Positions 1-5,880 of a DNA stretch of 7,167 nucleotides are shown piece by piece. The stretch comes from Gammaproteobacteria bacterium. GTDB lineage: Bacteria; Pseudomonadota; Gammaproteobacteria; SZUA-229. The DNA lies in the NCBI GenBank assembly GCA_023136715.1, contig JAGLQT010000072.1:1-7167 (forward strand). Reading direction: 5' to 3'. Under the pieces are notes generated by a model. The model saw only the letters and a program-made list of their open reading frames with translations, made no database searches and had not been told where the DNA came from. The position numbers and the translations under genes were made by a program. How positions within the stretch are numbered: the stretch's first letter is position 1; each line of letters starts with the position of its first letter.

Positions 1-1842
1 TTCTGCATAACCCCAATCAATAGGTAAAGCACCAACTGACATTTTATGGCGGTCAACAATAATTTTTGCGACTCGTGGATTAAGATTGAATCCATCTGGT
101 AATTGCTGCATGGTATCGCTTAGCTTACGCATAACATCAACAGCCACACCGGTATCTACATCTTCCATGGTTGAGCAATGGGTAAAAGGCTTCCATTCAA
201 TGAAGTCTGAGGTATCAATTTCTTCATCCTGCAACTTATGCGGCACAACACAGTCACCCGCTTCGAGAGCCTTACGTACATCAAGCATCATTTGATCAGC
301 TTGATTAGTACTAATAACGCCTTCTTCGGTCAGTTGCTGTGCATACAGATTACGCGTTGTCGCCAGTGAAGAAATTTTTTGATACATTATCGGCTGAGTT
401 GCTTTTGGCTCATCCGCTTCATTGTGACCATGTCGGCGATAGCACATCATGTCGATGACCACATCTTTTTTAAACTTCATTCGATAATCGATCGCCAAAC
501 GTGTAACCCGCGCTACCGCTTCGGGGTCATCACCGTTAACGTGAAATATCGGCGCATCCACCATTTTTGCAATATCGGTACAGTAATGCGTCGAACGCGC
601 ATCATCCTGATTGCTTGTAGTAAAACCAATCTGGTTATTAACAATAATATGTACCGTGCCCTTTGTTGAATAGCCACGCGACTGCGACATCTGCAAAGTT
701 TCCATGACTACTCCCTGCCCGGAGAATGCGGCATCACCATGTATTTGTAAGGCTATAACTTCAACGCCACCTGAATCTCCTCGCCTGAACTGCCTGGAGC
801 GCACCGAGCCTTCAACAACAGGCGCAACAATTTCAAGATGCGAAGGATTAAATGCTAGCGCAAGATGTACCGGACCACCGGGTGTGCTCATATTGGATGA
901 AAACCCAAGATGGTATTTAACATCACCTGTTAATTCTGTGACATGCTTGGTACCTTCAAATTCGCTAAACAACTCATCAGGTATTTTACCCATAATATTC
1001 ACTAGAACATTGAGTCGGCCACGGTGCGCCATACCAATGACTACTTCTTTTACACCCTGCTTTCCGGCATGCATCACTAACTCATCAAGCAATGGAATTA
1101 ATGACTCTCCCCCTTCCAGTGAAAATCTTTTCTGGCCAACATATTTTGTATGAAGAAACCGTTCCAGACCTTCAGCATCAGTGAGCTGTAACAGAATATT
1201 TTTCTTCTCTTTAACACTTAACTCCGCGCCATGACTTGCCACTTCGATACGCTGCTGTATCCAGCGTTTTTCTTCCGTGGCAAGAATATGCATATATTCT
1301 GAACCCACAGACCCACAATAACTTCTCAGCAATGTTTCATGAATGCATGCGAGGCTGGAACAATCGGGACCAAACAGGGATCCAGTTTCAAACTCTGTAT
1401 TCAAATCATTATTGCTTAAACCGTGATATTCAAGACTGAGCTCTGGAATATGCTCGCTTTGATTCTTTTCCAGCGGATTGATATTAGCTTGTTGATGACC
1501 TCGAAAACGGTATGCATTAATCAGTTGCAGCACATGAACCTGCTTCTGCTCCTGTTCAACGATATAGGCTCGGGACGGCGCTGAAGAATGTTGATGCTCT
1601 TTAGCCAGGGACTTAAAATAATCACGCACTTCATCATGTGGCACTTCATATTCAATCGAGCCATCACCATTACCCGATTTTGCTTTTGGCAAAGCGTCAA
1701 AAAAATCACGCCATTCAGCATCTACATTCGCAGGATCTCTAAGATAATTCTCATACAGAGCCTCAAGCCATGCTGCACTGCCACCGCTTAATTGTGAACT
1801 ATCCCACAGTTCCTGCATGCTATGTCCAAAGGATTGCGCCAT
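1..1842 (-). CDS. sucA: 2-oxoglutarate dehydrogenase E1 component, N-terminal 614 residues (partial)
   Basis: This is the thiamine-diphosphate-dependent E1 subunit of the cytoplasmic 2-oxoglutarate dehydrogenase complex. It decarboxylates 2-oxoglutarate and transfers the succinyl group to the lipoyl domain of E2 (SucB) in the TCA cycle. The reading frame is open from the ATG at 1842 to the left edge: 614 codons of a family usually about 930-945 residues long, so the C-terminal third is missing. The N-terminus has the family's short E2/E3-binding peptide (SMQELWDSSQL). Hallmarks seen: GMAHRGRLNVLVN near residues 270-282, AFNPSHLEIV around 330-339, HGDAAFSGQGVV from 368 (ThDP/Mg region), NNQIGFTTS, then RRHGHNEADEP around 469-479. 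The frame breaks off shortly after RVAKIIVDR. An AAGAGG lies about 12 nt before the start, which is a long spacing. The upstream neighbour is divergent rather than sdhB, so sucA begins its own transcription unit here. Family assignment is certain. Confidence 0.98.
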   Translation of the reverse strand, partial: MAQSFGHSMQELWDSSQLSGGSAAWLEALYENYLRDPANVDAEWRDFFDALPKAKSGNGDGSIEYEVPHDEVRDYFKSLAKEHQHSSAPSRAYIVEQEQKQVHVLQLINAYRFRGHQQANINPLEKNQSEHIPELSLEYHGLSNNDLNTEFETGSLFGPDCSSLACIHETLLRSYCGSVGSEYMHILATEEKRWIQQRIEVASHGAELSVKEKKNILLQLTDAEGLERFLHTKYVGQKRFSLEGGESLIPLLDELVMHAGKQGVKEVVIGMAHRGRLNVLVNIMGKIPDELFSEFEGTKHVTELTGDVKYHLGFSSNMSTPGGPVHLALAFNPSHLEIVAPVVEGSVRSRQFRRGDSGGVEVIALQIHGDAAFSGQGVVMETLQMSQSRGYSTKGTVHIIVNNQIGFTTSNQDDARSTHYCTDIAKMVDAPIFHVNGDDPEAVARVTRLAIDYRMKFKKDVVIDMMCYRRHGHNEADEPKATQPIMYQKISSLATTRNLYAQQLTEEGVISTNQADQMMLDVRKALEAGDCVVPHKLQDEEIDTSDFIEWKPFTHCSTMEDVDTGVAVDVMRKLSDTMQQLPDGFNLNPRVAKIIVDRHKMSVGALPIDWGYAE

Positions 1843-1960
1843 TTCGAGTTTTTGCCTCTTATCTTTATCTCAATTGTAGAAGTTGATCACAGAACTCGCC
1901 TTAAACTAAGCATATATTAATTAGCAATTACTGCTTTTATTCTTAAGGAATTTACAAATC
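1843..1960. promoter_or_regulatory. Divergent intergenic region between sucA and the 1961 gene
   Basis: This 118-bp AT-rich spacer must hold the promoters of sucA (minus) and of the hypothetical gene at 1961 (plus). On the minus strand, TACAAT (complement of 1873-1878) is a good -10 candidate about 30 nt before the sucA start, but I see no convincing -35 box at 16-18 bp. On the plus strand, AT-rich sequence around 1912-1920 could hold a -10 box, again without a clear partner. The AAGGA at 1945-1949 is the likely ribosome binding site of the plus gene. No clear operator or attenuator is visible. Confidence 0.3.
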
Positions 1961-2371
1961 ATGCTTCAAGAAATTGCTTCAACTCATCGTGCCAATCGTC
2001 ATAAACCTAAACGCTGGTTCACTAACTCGGACATGAACCTGTTTATCTGGTTCAAAAACCAAAGGCCTGTTTGCTTCCAGTTAAGCTATAACAAACGCCA
2101 GCATGAACACTCTATCAGCTGGCATATTGATACCGGTTTCAGCCATAGCTTAATCAAGGCTGAAAAACGTCATACCAAATATCGGATACCTTCCTCGCCA
2201 TCGTCTGAGAGCAAACAGGATTTTAACCCTGTTTGCACCGCACGCGACTTTTTACAGGCCAGCGACCATATTCAGACTTCGCTGGCTGATTTTATTTTTG
2301 CTCGCTTAATCGAATATCCAGGTCAACTCGATATACGCTCAGATCAGGCTCCTGTTTCAAAAAGTTTGTAA
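1961..2371 (+). CDS. Conserved hypothetical protein, 136 aa
   Basis: The function is unknown. The protein has a pattern I recognise from uncharacterised proteobacterial proteins: KRWFTNSDMNLFIWF (residues 17-31), then FQLSYNKRQHEHSISWH (39-55) and GFSH (59-62). The C-terminal part (FLQASDHIQTSLADFIFARL) is probably helical. There is no signal peptide or membrane segment, so it is probably cytoplasmic. Aromatic and charged residues alternate in the first half, which suggests a small beta-sheet domain. The ATG at 1961 is supported by AAGGA at 1945-1949 with 11 nt spacing. The last 80 bp overlap the 3' end of the Nudix gene on the other strand. The C-terminal helix looks like part of the conserved domain, so I regard the overlap as real rather than a false ORF. 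The gene is divergent from sucA and probably monocistronic. Confidence 0.82.
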   Translation: MLQEIASTHRANRHKPKRWFTNSDMNLFIWFKNQRPVCFQLSYNKRQHEHSISWHIDTGFSHSLIKAEKRHTKYRIPSSPSSESKQDFNPVCTARDFLQASDHIQTSLADFIFARLIEYPGQLDIRSDQAPVSKSL

Positions 2372-2774
2372 TAGGTAAAAATAAAGGTGAAGGCAGCAGA
2401 TTATAGGGAAACCATTGCCAGCTTAGGCATTTATCTGGTTCCATGACGCATGGCTCACCAGCAAGGTGAGCTGCAGTAACAAATAGTGTGACATAGTCGC
2501 GCTCACCTGCAGCAAACATTTCATTACTAAAACCTGCATGCCGAGCAGAATCCAGCTCTAAACCCGTTTCTTCCAGCACTTCTCTGCTCGCACACTCCAA
2601 CGCCGATTCACCGGCTTCAAGATGCCCGCCGGGGAACTGCCAGTCATGCTCACCATGTGAGCCAATTCGCTGCCCCAGCAATAAACAATCGCCCTTCCAC
2701 AGCAACACAGCCACCCCTATGAATGGTCGCTTATTGGCTGGTGATTTCTGTTTTTGATGAACCTCTGATTTCAT
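2292..2774 (-). CDS. Nudix hydrolase, NUDT15/MutT-like
   Basis: This is a Nudix-family pyrophosphohydrolase of 160 residues from the ATG at 2774. A GTG at 2801 in the same frame would add nine residues; neither start has a convincing Shine-Dalgarno, and the domain begins only at RPFIGVAVLL. The complete Nudix box, G-x5-E-x7-REVLEETGL, lies at about residues 50-72 and supplies the Mg-binding glutamates. LGQRIGSHGEHDWQFPGGHLE before the box and MEPDKCLSWQWFPYNLLP after it resemble human NUDT15 (LGKRKGS, FQLPGGHLE, EPEKCESWEWVPWEELP), which acts on nucleoside triphosphates including modified or thiopurine ones. That comparison is from memory. Subfamily and substrate are therefore inferred, while family membership is clear. 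The gene runs tail-to-tail into the 1961 gene with an 80-bp overlap and is divergent from the MBL-fold gene at 2911. Confidence 0.93.
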   Translation of the reverse strand: MKSEVHQKQKSPANKRPFIGVAVLLWKGDCLLLGQRIGSHGEHDWQFPGGHLEAGESALECASREVLEETGLELDSARHAGFSNEMFAAGERDYVTLFVTAAHLAGEPCVMEPDKCLSWQWFPYNLLPSPLFLPITNFLKQEPDLSVYRVDLDIRLSEQK

Positions 2775-2910
2775 AATCTGTATTCTCGGCCTTTTAAGCA
2801 CTAAATCAACTTACGGTAATCAAGTATTAATCAGAGCAACCCTAATTTATACTAATGCACAAACCCGAATCACTATGCTATAGGGTTCCATTACTTTTAC
2901 CGCGATATTT

Positions 2911-3630
2911 ATGAAAGATAACAAACACCATATCCATGCCCTCGAACTTGGTCCGATGGAAAATTTTGTGTACTTACTGCACGATGAAGCAACCAATAAA
3001 GCCGCTATCGTCGATCCTGCCTGGGACGTTGAAGAAATCATCCAGCTGGCTAAATCCAGGAATATCATGATCACCGATATTCTGCTCACCCACAGCCATC
3101 ACGATCACGTTAACGGTATCGAACATGTTTTAAACCAATATGATGCTCAGATTCATCTACTCAAAGATGAGGCAAAATTCTGGGGTGCGCAGCTAGAGAA
3201 ACCAACACTGCATCATGGCGGCGATATCATAAAAATAGGAAAAACTGAGATTAAAGTGCTGCACACACCGGGGCATACACCGGGTTCAGCCTGTTACCAC
3301 ATGGGTGAGCACCTGATTGCAGGCGATACGCTATTCGTTTTTGGTTGTGGCCGATGCGATATGACTGGCAGTGACCCGGAGCAGATGTTCAACAGCCTCA
3401 AACACCTACGCACCGATCTGCCCAATCACACCATTCTGCACCCTGGGCACAATTACGCACCCACCGATCCGACCTCCACCATGGAGGCGCAGAAAGAAGG
3501 CAATCCATTTTTACACTTTGACAAAAAAGAAGATTTTGTAAAATACCGTATGCAGGTGCACGATAAGATTCGAAGCACGCCTTATACAGCGGTTAGTAAG
3601 GAAGAAGCCCTAGCCTCACTTAACAATTAA
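2911..3630 (+). CDS. MBL-fold metallo-hydrolase, glyoxalase II-like
   Basis: This 239-residue metallo-beta-lactamase-fold enzyme is probably a cytoplasmic thioester or related hydrolase. The metal ligands are all present: T60-H61-S-H63-H-D65-H66 (the HxHxDH motif), H122 in HTPGHTPGS, D139 in AGDTLFVFGCGR and H180 in HPGHNY. The order and spacing follow the hydroxyacylglutathione hydrolase (glyoxalase II) / YcbL / ETHE1 group. The C-terminal EGNPFLHF resembles the REANPFLR region of glyoxalase II, whereas GCGRCD resembles the GCGRTD of persulfide dioxygenases more than the GCGRLFEG typical of GloB. The substrate could be S-lactoylglutathione, another glutathione thioester or a persulfide. No clear Shine-Dalgarno precedes the ATG, but an in-frame TAG at 2881 rules out a much longer protein. 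It is convergent with the gene ending at 3640, only 9 bp away. Confidence 0.92.
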   Translation: MKDNKHHIHALELGPMENFVYLLHDEATNKAAIVDPAWDVEEIIQLAKSRNIMITDILLTHSHHDHVNGIEHVLNQYDAQIHLLKDEAKFWGAQLEKPTLHHGGDIIKIGKTEIKVLHTPGHTPGSACYHMGEHLIAGDTLFVFGCGRCDMTGSDPEQMFNSLKHLRTDLPNHTILHPGHNYAPTDPTSTMEAQKEGNPFLHFDKKEDFVKYRMQVHDKIRSTPYTAVSKEEALASLNN

Positions 3631-3639
3631 GCACGAGAA

Positions 3640-3972
3640 TTAAGCGTCCTCGCTGAGCTCCAGCCCTTTCATATGCGTCTCGTTAATACGCACCAACAGA
3701 AAGCGGAATGGGATCATGGAGGCGTGATAGTTATCTAGCGCAGCCATAAATGGAAAATCGCCGGTGGCAAACTCATAGGTCTCATCTTTCATCGATTGAT
3801 AGATTTCTTTCAGGGTGACTTCCAGCTCATTAATAAAATCGCCCATTTCAACGATACCTTCGCCATCAAATTCAATCGACTGTCGGATATCCCAGATATC
3901 ATCCAGCGCCTGCTCGATCATACTGACGTATTCGTTGGTGGAACGTGCCCGAACAATTTTTGTTTTAAACAT
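3640..3972 (-). CDS. Conserved hypothetical protein, 110 aa (third gene of a three-gene operon)
   Basis: I cannot assign a function. The protein is small, acidic and probably mostly alpha-helical, beginning MFKTKIVRARSTNEYVSMI. Acidic residues are dense from 20 to 60 (LDDIWDIRQSIEFDGEGIVEMGDF), and it ends RINETHMKGLELSEDA. It has no cysteine, signal peptide or transmembrane segment. The ATG at 3972 has a good AAGAGG about 6 nt upstream. It starts 27 bp after the stop of the cysteine-rich gene on the same strand, so the two are probably co-transcribed. It ends 9 bp from the converging MBL gene with no obvious terminator hairpin between. The reading is supported by the ribosome binding site, the tight spacing and a composition typical of a soluble protein. 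I recollect similar proteins in other gammaproteobacteria, but cannot check this. Confidence 0.82.
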   Translation of the reverse strand: MFKTKIVRARSTNEYVSMIEQALDDIWDIRQSIEFDGEGIVEMGDFINELEVTLKEIYQSMKDETYEFATGDFPFMAALDNYHASMIPFRFLLVRINETHMKGLELSEDA

Positions 3973-3999
3973 AATAACCTCTTAATCTGTGTCGCGGTT

Positions 4000-4452
4000 C
4001 TACTTACTTTTACCGCGTCGCCGAGCTTGAAAACTGGCAATGGATTGTACTATTTCGTTGTAGGGTAATGCATCCATATCATTGTACTGCAGTTCTGCCT
4101 GTTCGATCAGCCCACGAATATCAGTAATTAAAGCATCCTTCTCATCGGAGCCTAAAACCGCTCGCAGACCTCTAAGCCCTCCTACCTGCACCCGAATTTC
4201 CATATTATGCGGTAGCTGCTCGCCAACTTCGTGCAACTTCAACAGAAACTTTGAATTTTCTCGTAGTTTTTCAAGAATATTGCGGCAATTAGCAGCAACT
4301 TCGCGAGACCCACAGGAGTAGCCTTCTCGATCGGCCAAGCAGAAATGCTTTGAAAAATGACATTTACACTGATTATTGGTTAATGCCTTCTCAAAAACAC
4401 AGCGATTTTCCGCTATTTTGCTATAGACCGCCTTGTACTCATTCTCTTCCAT
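4000..4452 (-). CDS. Cysteine-rich conserved hypothetical protein, 150 aa (second gene of the operon)
   Basis: The function is unknown. All six cysteines lie in the N-terminal third: C18, C29, C31, C38, C47 and C56 (spacing C-x10-C-x-C-x6-C-x8-C-x8-C). H32 and H36 sit beside the CxC pair. This arrangement suggests metal or iron-sulfur binding, or redox-active thiols, but matches no motif I can name. The second half, from about residue 60, is cysteine-free and looks helical (ILEKLRENSKFLLKLHEVG, later LITDIRGLIEQAELQYNDMD), with a glycine-rich VQVGGLRGLRAVLG stretch between. It ends in the basic tail QARRRGKSK. There is no signal peptide, so the cysteines are presumably reduced in the cytoplasm. 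The ATG at 4452 has only a weak GGTG upstream, and it lies 15 bp after the stop of the preceding gene, so translational coupling is plausible. Confidence 0.84.
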   Translation of the reverse strand: MEENEYKAVYSKIAENRCVFEKALTNNQCKCHFSKHFCLADREGYSCGSREVAANCRNILEKLRENSKFLLKLHEVGEQLPHNMEIRVQVGGLRGLRAVLGSDEKDALITDIRGLIEQAELQYNDMDALPYNEIVQSIASFQARRRGKSK

Positions 4453-4467
4453 TACACCGCTACAGAG

Positions 4468-4710
4468 TTATTTCTCGTGCTCCATCAATATGGGCTTTTC
4501 GCGGTGTTCCAGCAGTTGCTCTTCGGCCATCAGCTGATTATCCGCGAACATCACCTTAACCGTCACAGCTTCTCCGCCATCCTGCTTGTGACGAATATCC
4601 CTGGCCATATTTTTGGCCTCTTTGAATGAATCTGATTGCCCCATCAACTCCAGGTTTTTTACCAGACTCATACCTTCTTGCGCGCTCATTTTATATACGT
4701 AATACGGCAT
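4468..4710 (-). CDS. Small conserved hypothetical protein, 80 aa (first gene of the operon)
   Basis: The function is unknown. The protein starts MPYYVYKM, probably a beta strand. A helical middle follows (SFKEAKNMARDIRHKQ, about residues 28-43), then a strand (AVTVKVMFADNQLMAEEQLL, 48-67) and a conserved-looking tail EKPILMEHEK. I remember very similar small proteins (MPYYVYKI at the start, FADNQLEAEE in the second half) in other gamma- and betaproteobacteria; none has a known role. It is soluble and has no cysteine. The ATG at 4710 follows AGGAAGAG, a purine-rich ribosome binding site. As the first gene of the minus-strand run 4710 to 3640 it carries the operon's presumed promoter in the spacer shared with the 4855 gene. 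A TATAAA on the minus strand about 20 nt upstream of the start could be the -10 box, without a clear -35. Confidence 0.84.
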   Translation of the reverse strand: MPYYVYKMSAQEGMSLVKNLELMGQSDSFKEAKNMARDIRHKQDGGEAVTVKVMFADNQLMAEEQLLEHREKPILMEHEK

Positions 4711-4785
4711 ATCTCTATCTCTTCCTAGCTTTATATTCTTGGTATTTAAGCATACTGCCAGTCAGCTATTGCCACACCAGCACTG

Positions 4786-4816
4786 TTTACATAAAAACCT
4801 AGTAATTTGGTACACT
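4786..4816 (+). promoter_or_regulatory. Candidate sigma-70 promoter for the 4855 gene
   Basis: TTTACA at 4786-4791 could be a -35 box. TACACT at 4811-4816 is preceded by TGG and so forms an extended -10 element (TGnTAnnnT). The 19-bp spacing is longer than ideal, but an extended -10 tolerates a poor -35. Transcription would begin around 4823, leaving a leader of about 30 nt before the ATG at 4855. The site lies in the 144-bp spacer between divergent genes. This is a by-eye match only. Confidence 0.35.
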
Positions 4817-4854
4817 ATTATACCTCTAATGCTACATAGTCCGAATACCTAATT

Positions 4855-5130
4855 ATGAACAACGACAAACTTTCAAAAGACCAACGAATTTTAATCGCCC
4901 TGCGTAAAACCCTTTCCGGCGTTGTCCGTGAGACAACACCGCCACCTGGTATGCAGCACCCATTGACCCAACAGACCATTGAAGACATCAAGCACTGTTT
5001 TAGCTTGATTGCAGCTCGTGAAAAAGAACTCGCCGAAGAAAATGGCCAGATTAATACAGCGCGCCCCCGTTATGTCGACGAACCTAAAACCTCACATGTG
5101 GTGCCATTTACCCGTCCCGATAAAAAATAA
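4855..5130 (+). CDS. Conserved hypothetical protein, 91 aa
   Basis: The function is unknown. The sequence begins MNNDKLSKDQRILIALRKTL, continues TTPPPGMQHPLTQQTIEDIKHC (residues 27-48) and a helical SLIAAREKELAEENG (50-64), then ends in an extended, charged tail (RPRYVDEP, VVPFTRPDKK). I remember close relatives in many sulfur-oxidising and other gammaproteobacteria, some labelled 'segregation and condensation protein A'. At 91 residues it cannot be a full ScpA kleisin, and I see no reason to transfer that name. It is soluble, with a single cysteine (C48) and no signal peptide. The ATG at 4855 lacks an evident Shine-Dalgarno. The next gene in the same direction starts 88 bp downstream behind its own possible promoter, so co-transcription is possible but not required. 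Confidence 0.83.
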   Translation: MNNDKLSKDQRILIALRKTLSGVVRETTPPPGMQHPLTQQTIEDIKHCFSLIAAREKELAEENGQINTARPRYVDEPKTSHVVPFTRPDKK

Positions 5131-5178
5131 GCATTAACTATCTGCTGAAATTAACGACTTTCGACTACACTTATCAGG

Positions 5179-5184
5179 TATAAA
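5179..5184 (+). promoter_or_regulatory. Candidate -10 box upstream of the repeat-protein gene
   Basis: TATAAA lies about 35 nt before the ATG at 5219. No good -35 hexamer is seen at 16-18 bp, so this is only a weak promoter candidate. The following AGGA at 5208-5211, 7 nt before the ATG, is a well-placed ribosome binding site and supports the chosen start of the downstream gene. Confidence 0.25.
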
Positions 5185-5218
5185 CAACGATTAAAAAGAT
5201 AAGTAGCAGGAATCCGGC

Positions 5219-5857
5219 ATGAGCGAACCACTTTTCAATATTGTATTCTTCGGCATCCTTCAGCCCGGCAAGGACAAAGACACGGCCATGCAAAACATGG
5301 CCAAACTGTTCAAAACAGAGCCCGCCGAACTCACGCCATTTTTTGCCGGTGGCCGCAAGGTCATCAAATCTAATGTTGATGAACTCGTCGCTGAAAAATA
5401 CCGTGTTGCTTTAGAAAATGCTGGCCTGGTCATCAAGATTGAAGAAGCTGCGGAAGCCGCACCAACACAACCCCTCACTGCCTCGGCTCAACAAGCTTCT
5501 AAAGCAGACACCGGCGGCATCACAATAGCCGAAGTCGGCGCTAACGTAATTGAAAACCCGGTTGAGGTACCACCCCAGAAAATTGACGATATCAGCAACA
5601 TTTCTATGGCTGAAGTCGGTGCTGATGTGCTTGAAAACCCACCAGAAGTGGTCGCTCAGGAAATTGATGATATAAGCAGCATTTCAATGGCCGAAGTCGG
5701 CGCCAATGTCATCGAACACCCCGTGGAAGTTACACCTGCGTCAATTGCTGACATCAGTGATATATCGATGGCCGAAGCCGGTGCCGATATTGTCGAAAAT
5801 CCCAAAGAAAAAGATAAAGCCCCGATTCCAGATATCAGTGAGCTTTCTCTAAAGTAA
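5219..5857 (+). CDS. Protein with N-terminal alpha/beta domain and four 27-residue tandem repeats, 212 aa
   Basis: The function is unknown. Residues 1-76 form a compact domain: a strand FNIVFFGIL (6-14), a helix DTAMQNMAKLFKTEP (21-35), FFAGGRKVIKS (41-51), a helix DELVAEKYRVALENAGL (54-70) and a strand VIKIEE. Its final helix-strand unit recalls the C-terminal domain of ribosomal protein L7/L12 (ALxxAGAxVxVK), but this is only a fold-level impression. I recall similar N-terminal domains in other gammaproteobacterial proteins of unknown role. An Ala/Gln/Thr-rich linker (77-100) leads to four tandem 27-residue repeats (101-208) and a short LSLK end. The whole protein is acidic, with no cysteine, signal peptide or membrane segment, so it is probably cytoplasmic and may be a binding scaffold. 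AGGA sits 7 nt before the ATG. It converges on the 232-residue gene with only 23 bp between stops. Confidence 0.88.
   Translation: MSEPLFNIVFFGILQPGKDKDTAMQNMAKLFKTEPAELTPFFAGGRKVIKSNVDELVAEKYRVALENAGLVIKIEEAAEAAPTQPLTASAQQASKADTGGITIAEVGANVIENPVEVPPQKIDDISNISMAEVGADVLENPPEVVAQEIDDISSISMAEVGANVIEHPVEVTPASIADISDISMAEAGADIVENPKEKDKAPIPDISELSLK
5519..5842 (+). repeat. Four in-frame 81-bp (27-residue) tandem repeats
   Basis: The units are 5519-5599, 5600-5680, 5681-5761 and 5762-5842, each exactly 27 codons with no indels. The shared core is I-S-M-A-E-V-G-A-D/N-V-x-E-N/H-P near the start of each unit and I-x-D-I-S near its end; between them is a more variable acidic, Pro/Val-containing segment. 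The first unit has ITIAEVGANV and the last has AEAGADIVENP, so the outer copies are the most diverged. DNA copies differ at many third codon positions (GCT/GCC, GGT/GGC, TCT/TCA) while the protein core is kept. This argues for old duplications held by selection rather than recent slippage. Confidence 0.93.
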
Positions 5858-5880
5858 ATTCTTCTCTTTTCAGTCGAGCT

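Noticed and set aside
704..1153. A 149-codon open frame on the plus strand inside sucA
   Set aside because: It is antisense to highly conserved sucA sequence, its translation is rich in Ser, Thr, Pro and Cys with no domain pattern, and it has no supported ribosome binding site. The same holds for shorter plus-strand frames at 86-295, 379-669, 1236-1439 and 1588-1791.
1870..1900. A possible CRP site (TGTGATCA on the minus strand) upstream of sucA
   Set aside because: Only one half-site matches; the second half does not fit TCACA at the required spacing.
2891..4017. A 14-bp exact direct repeat, TTACTTTTACCGCG, at 2891-2904 and 4004-4017
   Set aside because: One copy is in the leader of the MBL gene and the other encodes the basic C-terminus of the Cys-rich protein. 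A match of this length is only mildly unlikely by chance, and no mobile-element feature surrounds it.
3796..4068. A 90-codon plus-strand frame across the junction of two operon genes
   Set aside because: It is antisense to two tightly spaced genes with better starts, and its translation shows no coherent pattern.
5260..5478. A 72-codon minus-strand frame opposite the N-terminal domain of the repeat protein
   Set aside because: It is a shadow of the plus-strand gene, which has a good ribosome binding site and structured domains; its own translation is low complexity (Ser/Ala-rich).
5519..5842. The 81-bp periodic array as a possible CRISPR or minisatellite
   Set aside because: The units are in frame, diverge mainly at synonymous positions, and have no constant-repeat/unique-spacer structure, so this is a protein repeat.
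5858..5880. A terminator between the convergent genes ending at 5857 and 5881
   Set aside because: The 23-bp gap is pyrimidine-rich with short T runs but has no stable stem that I can draw.
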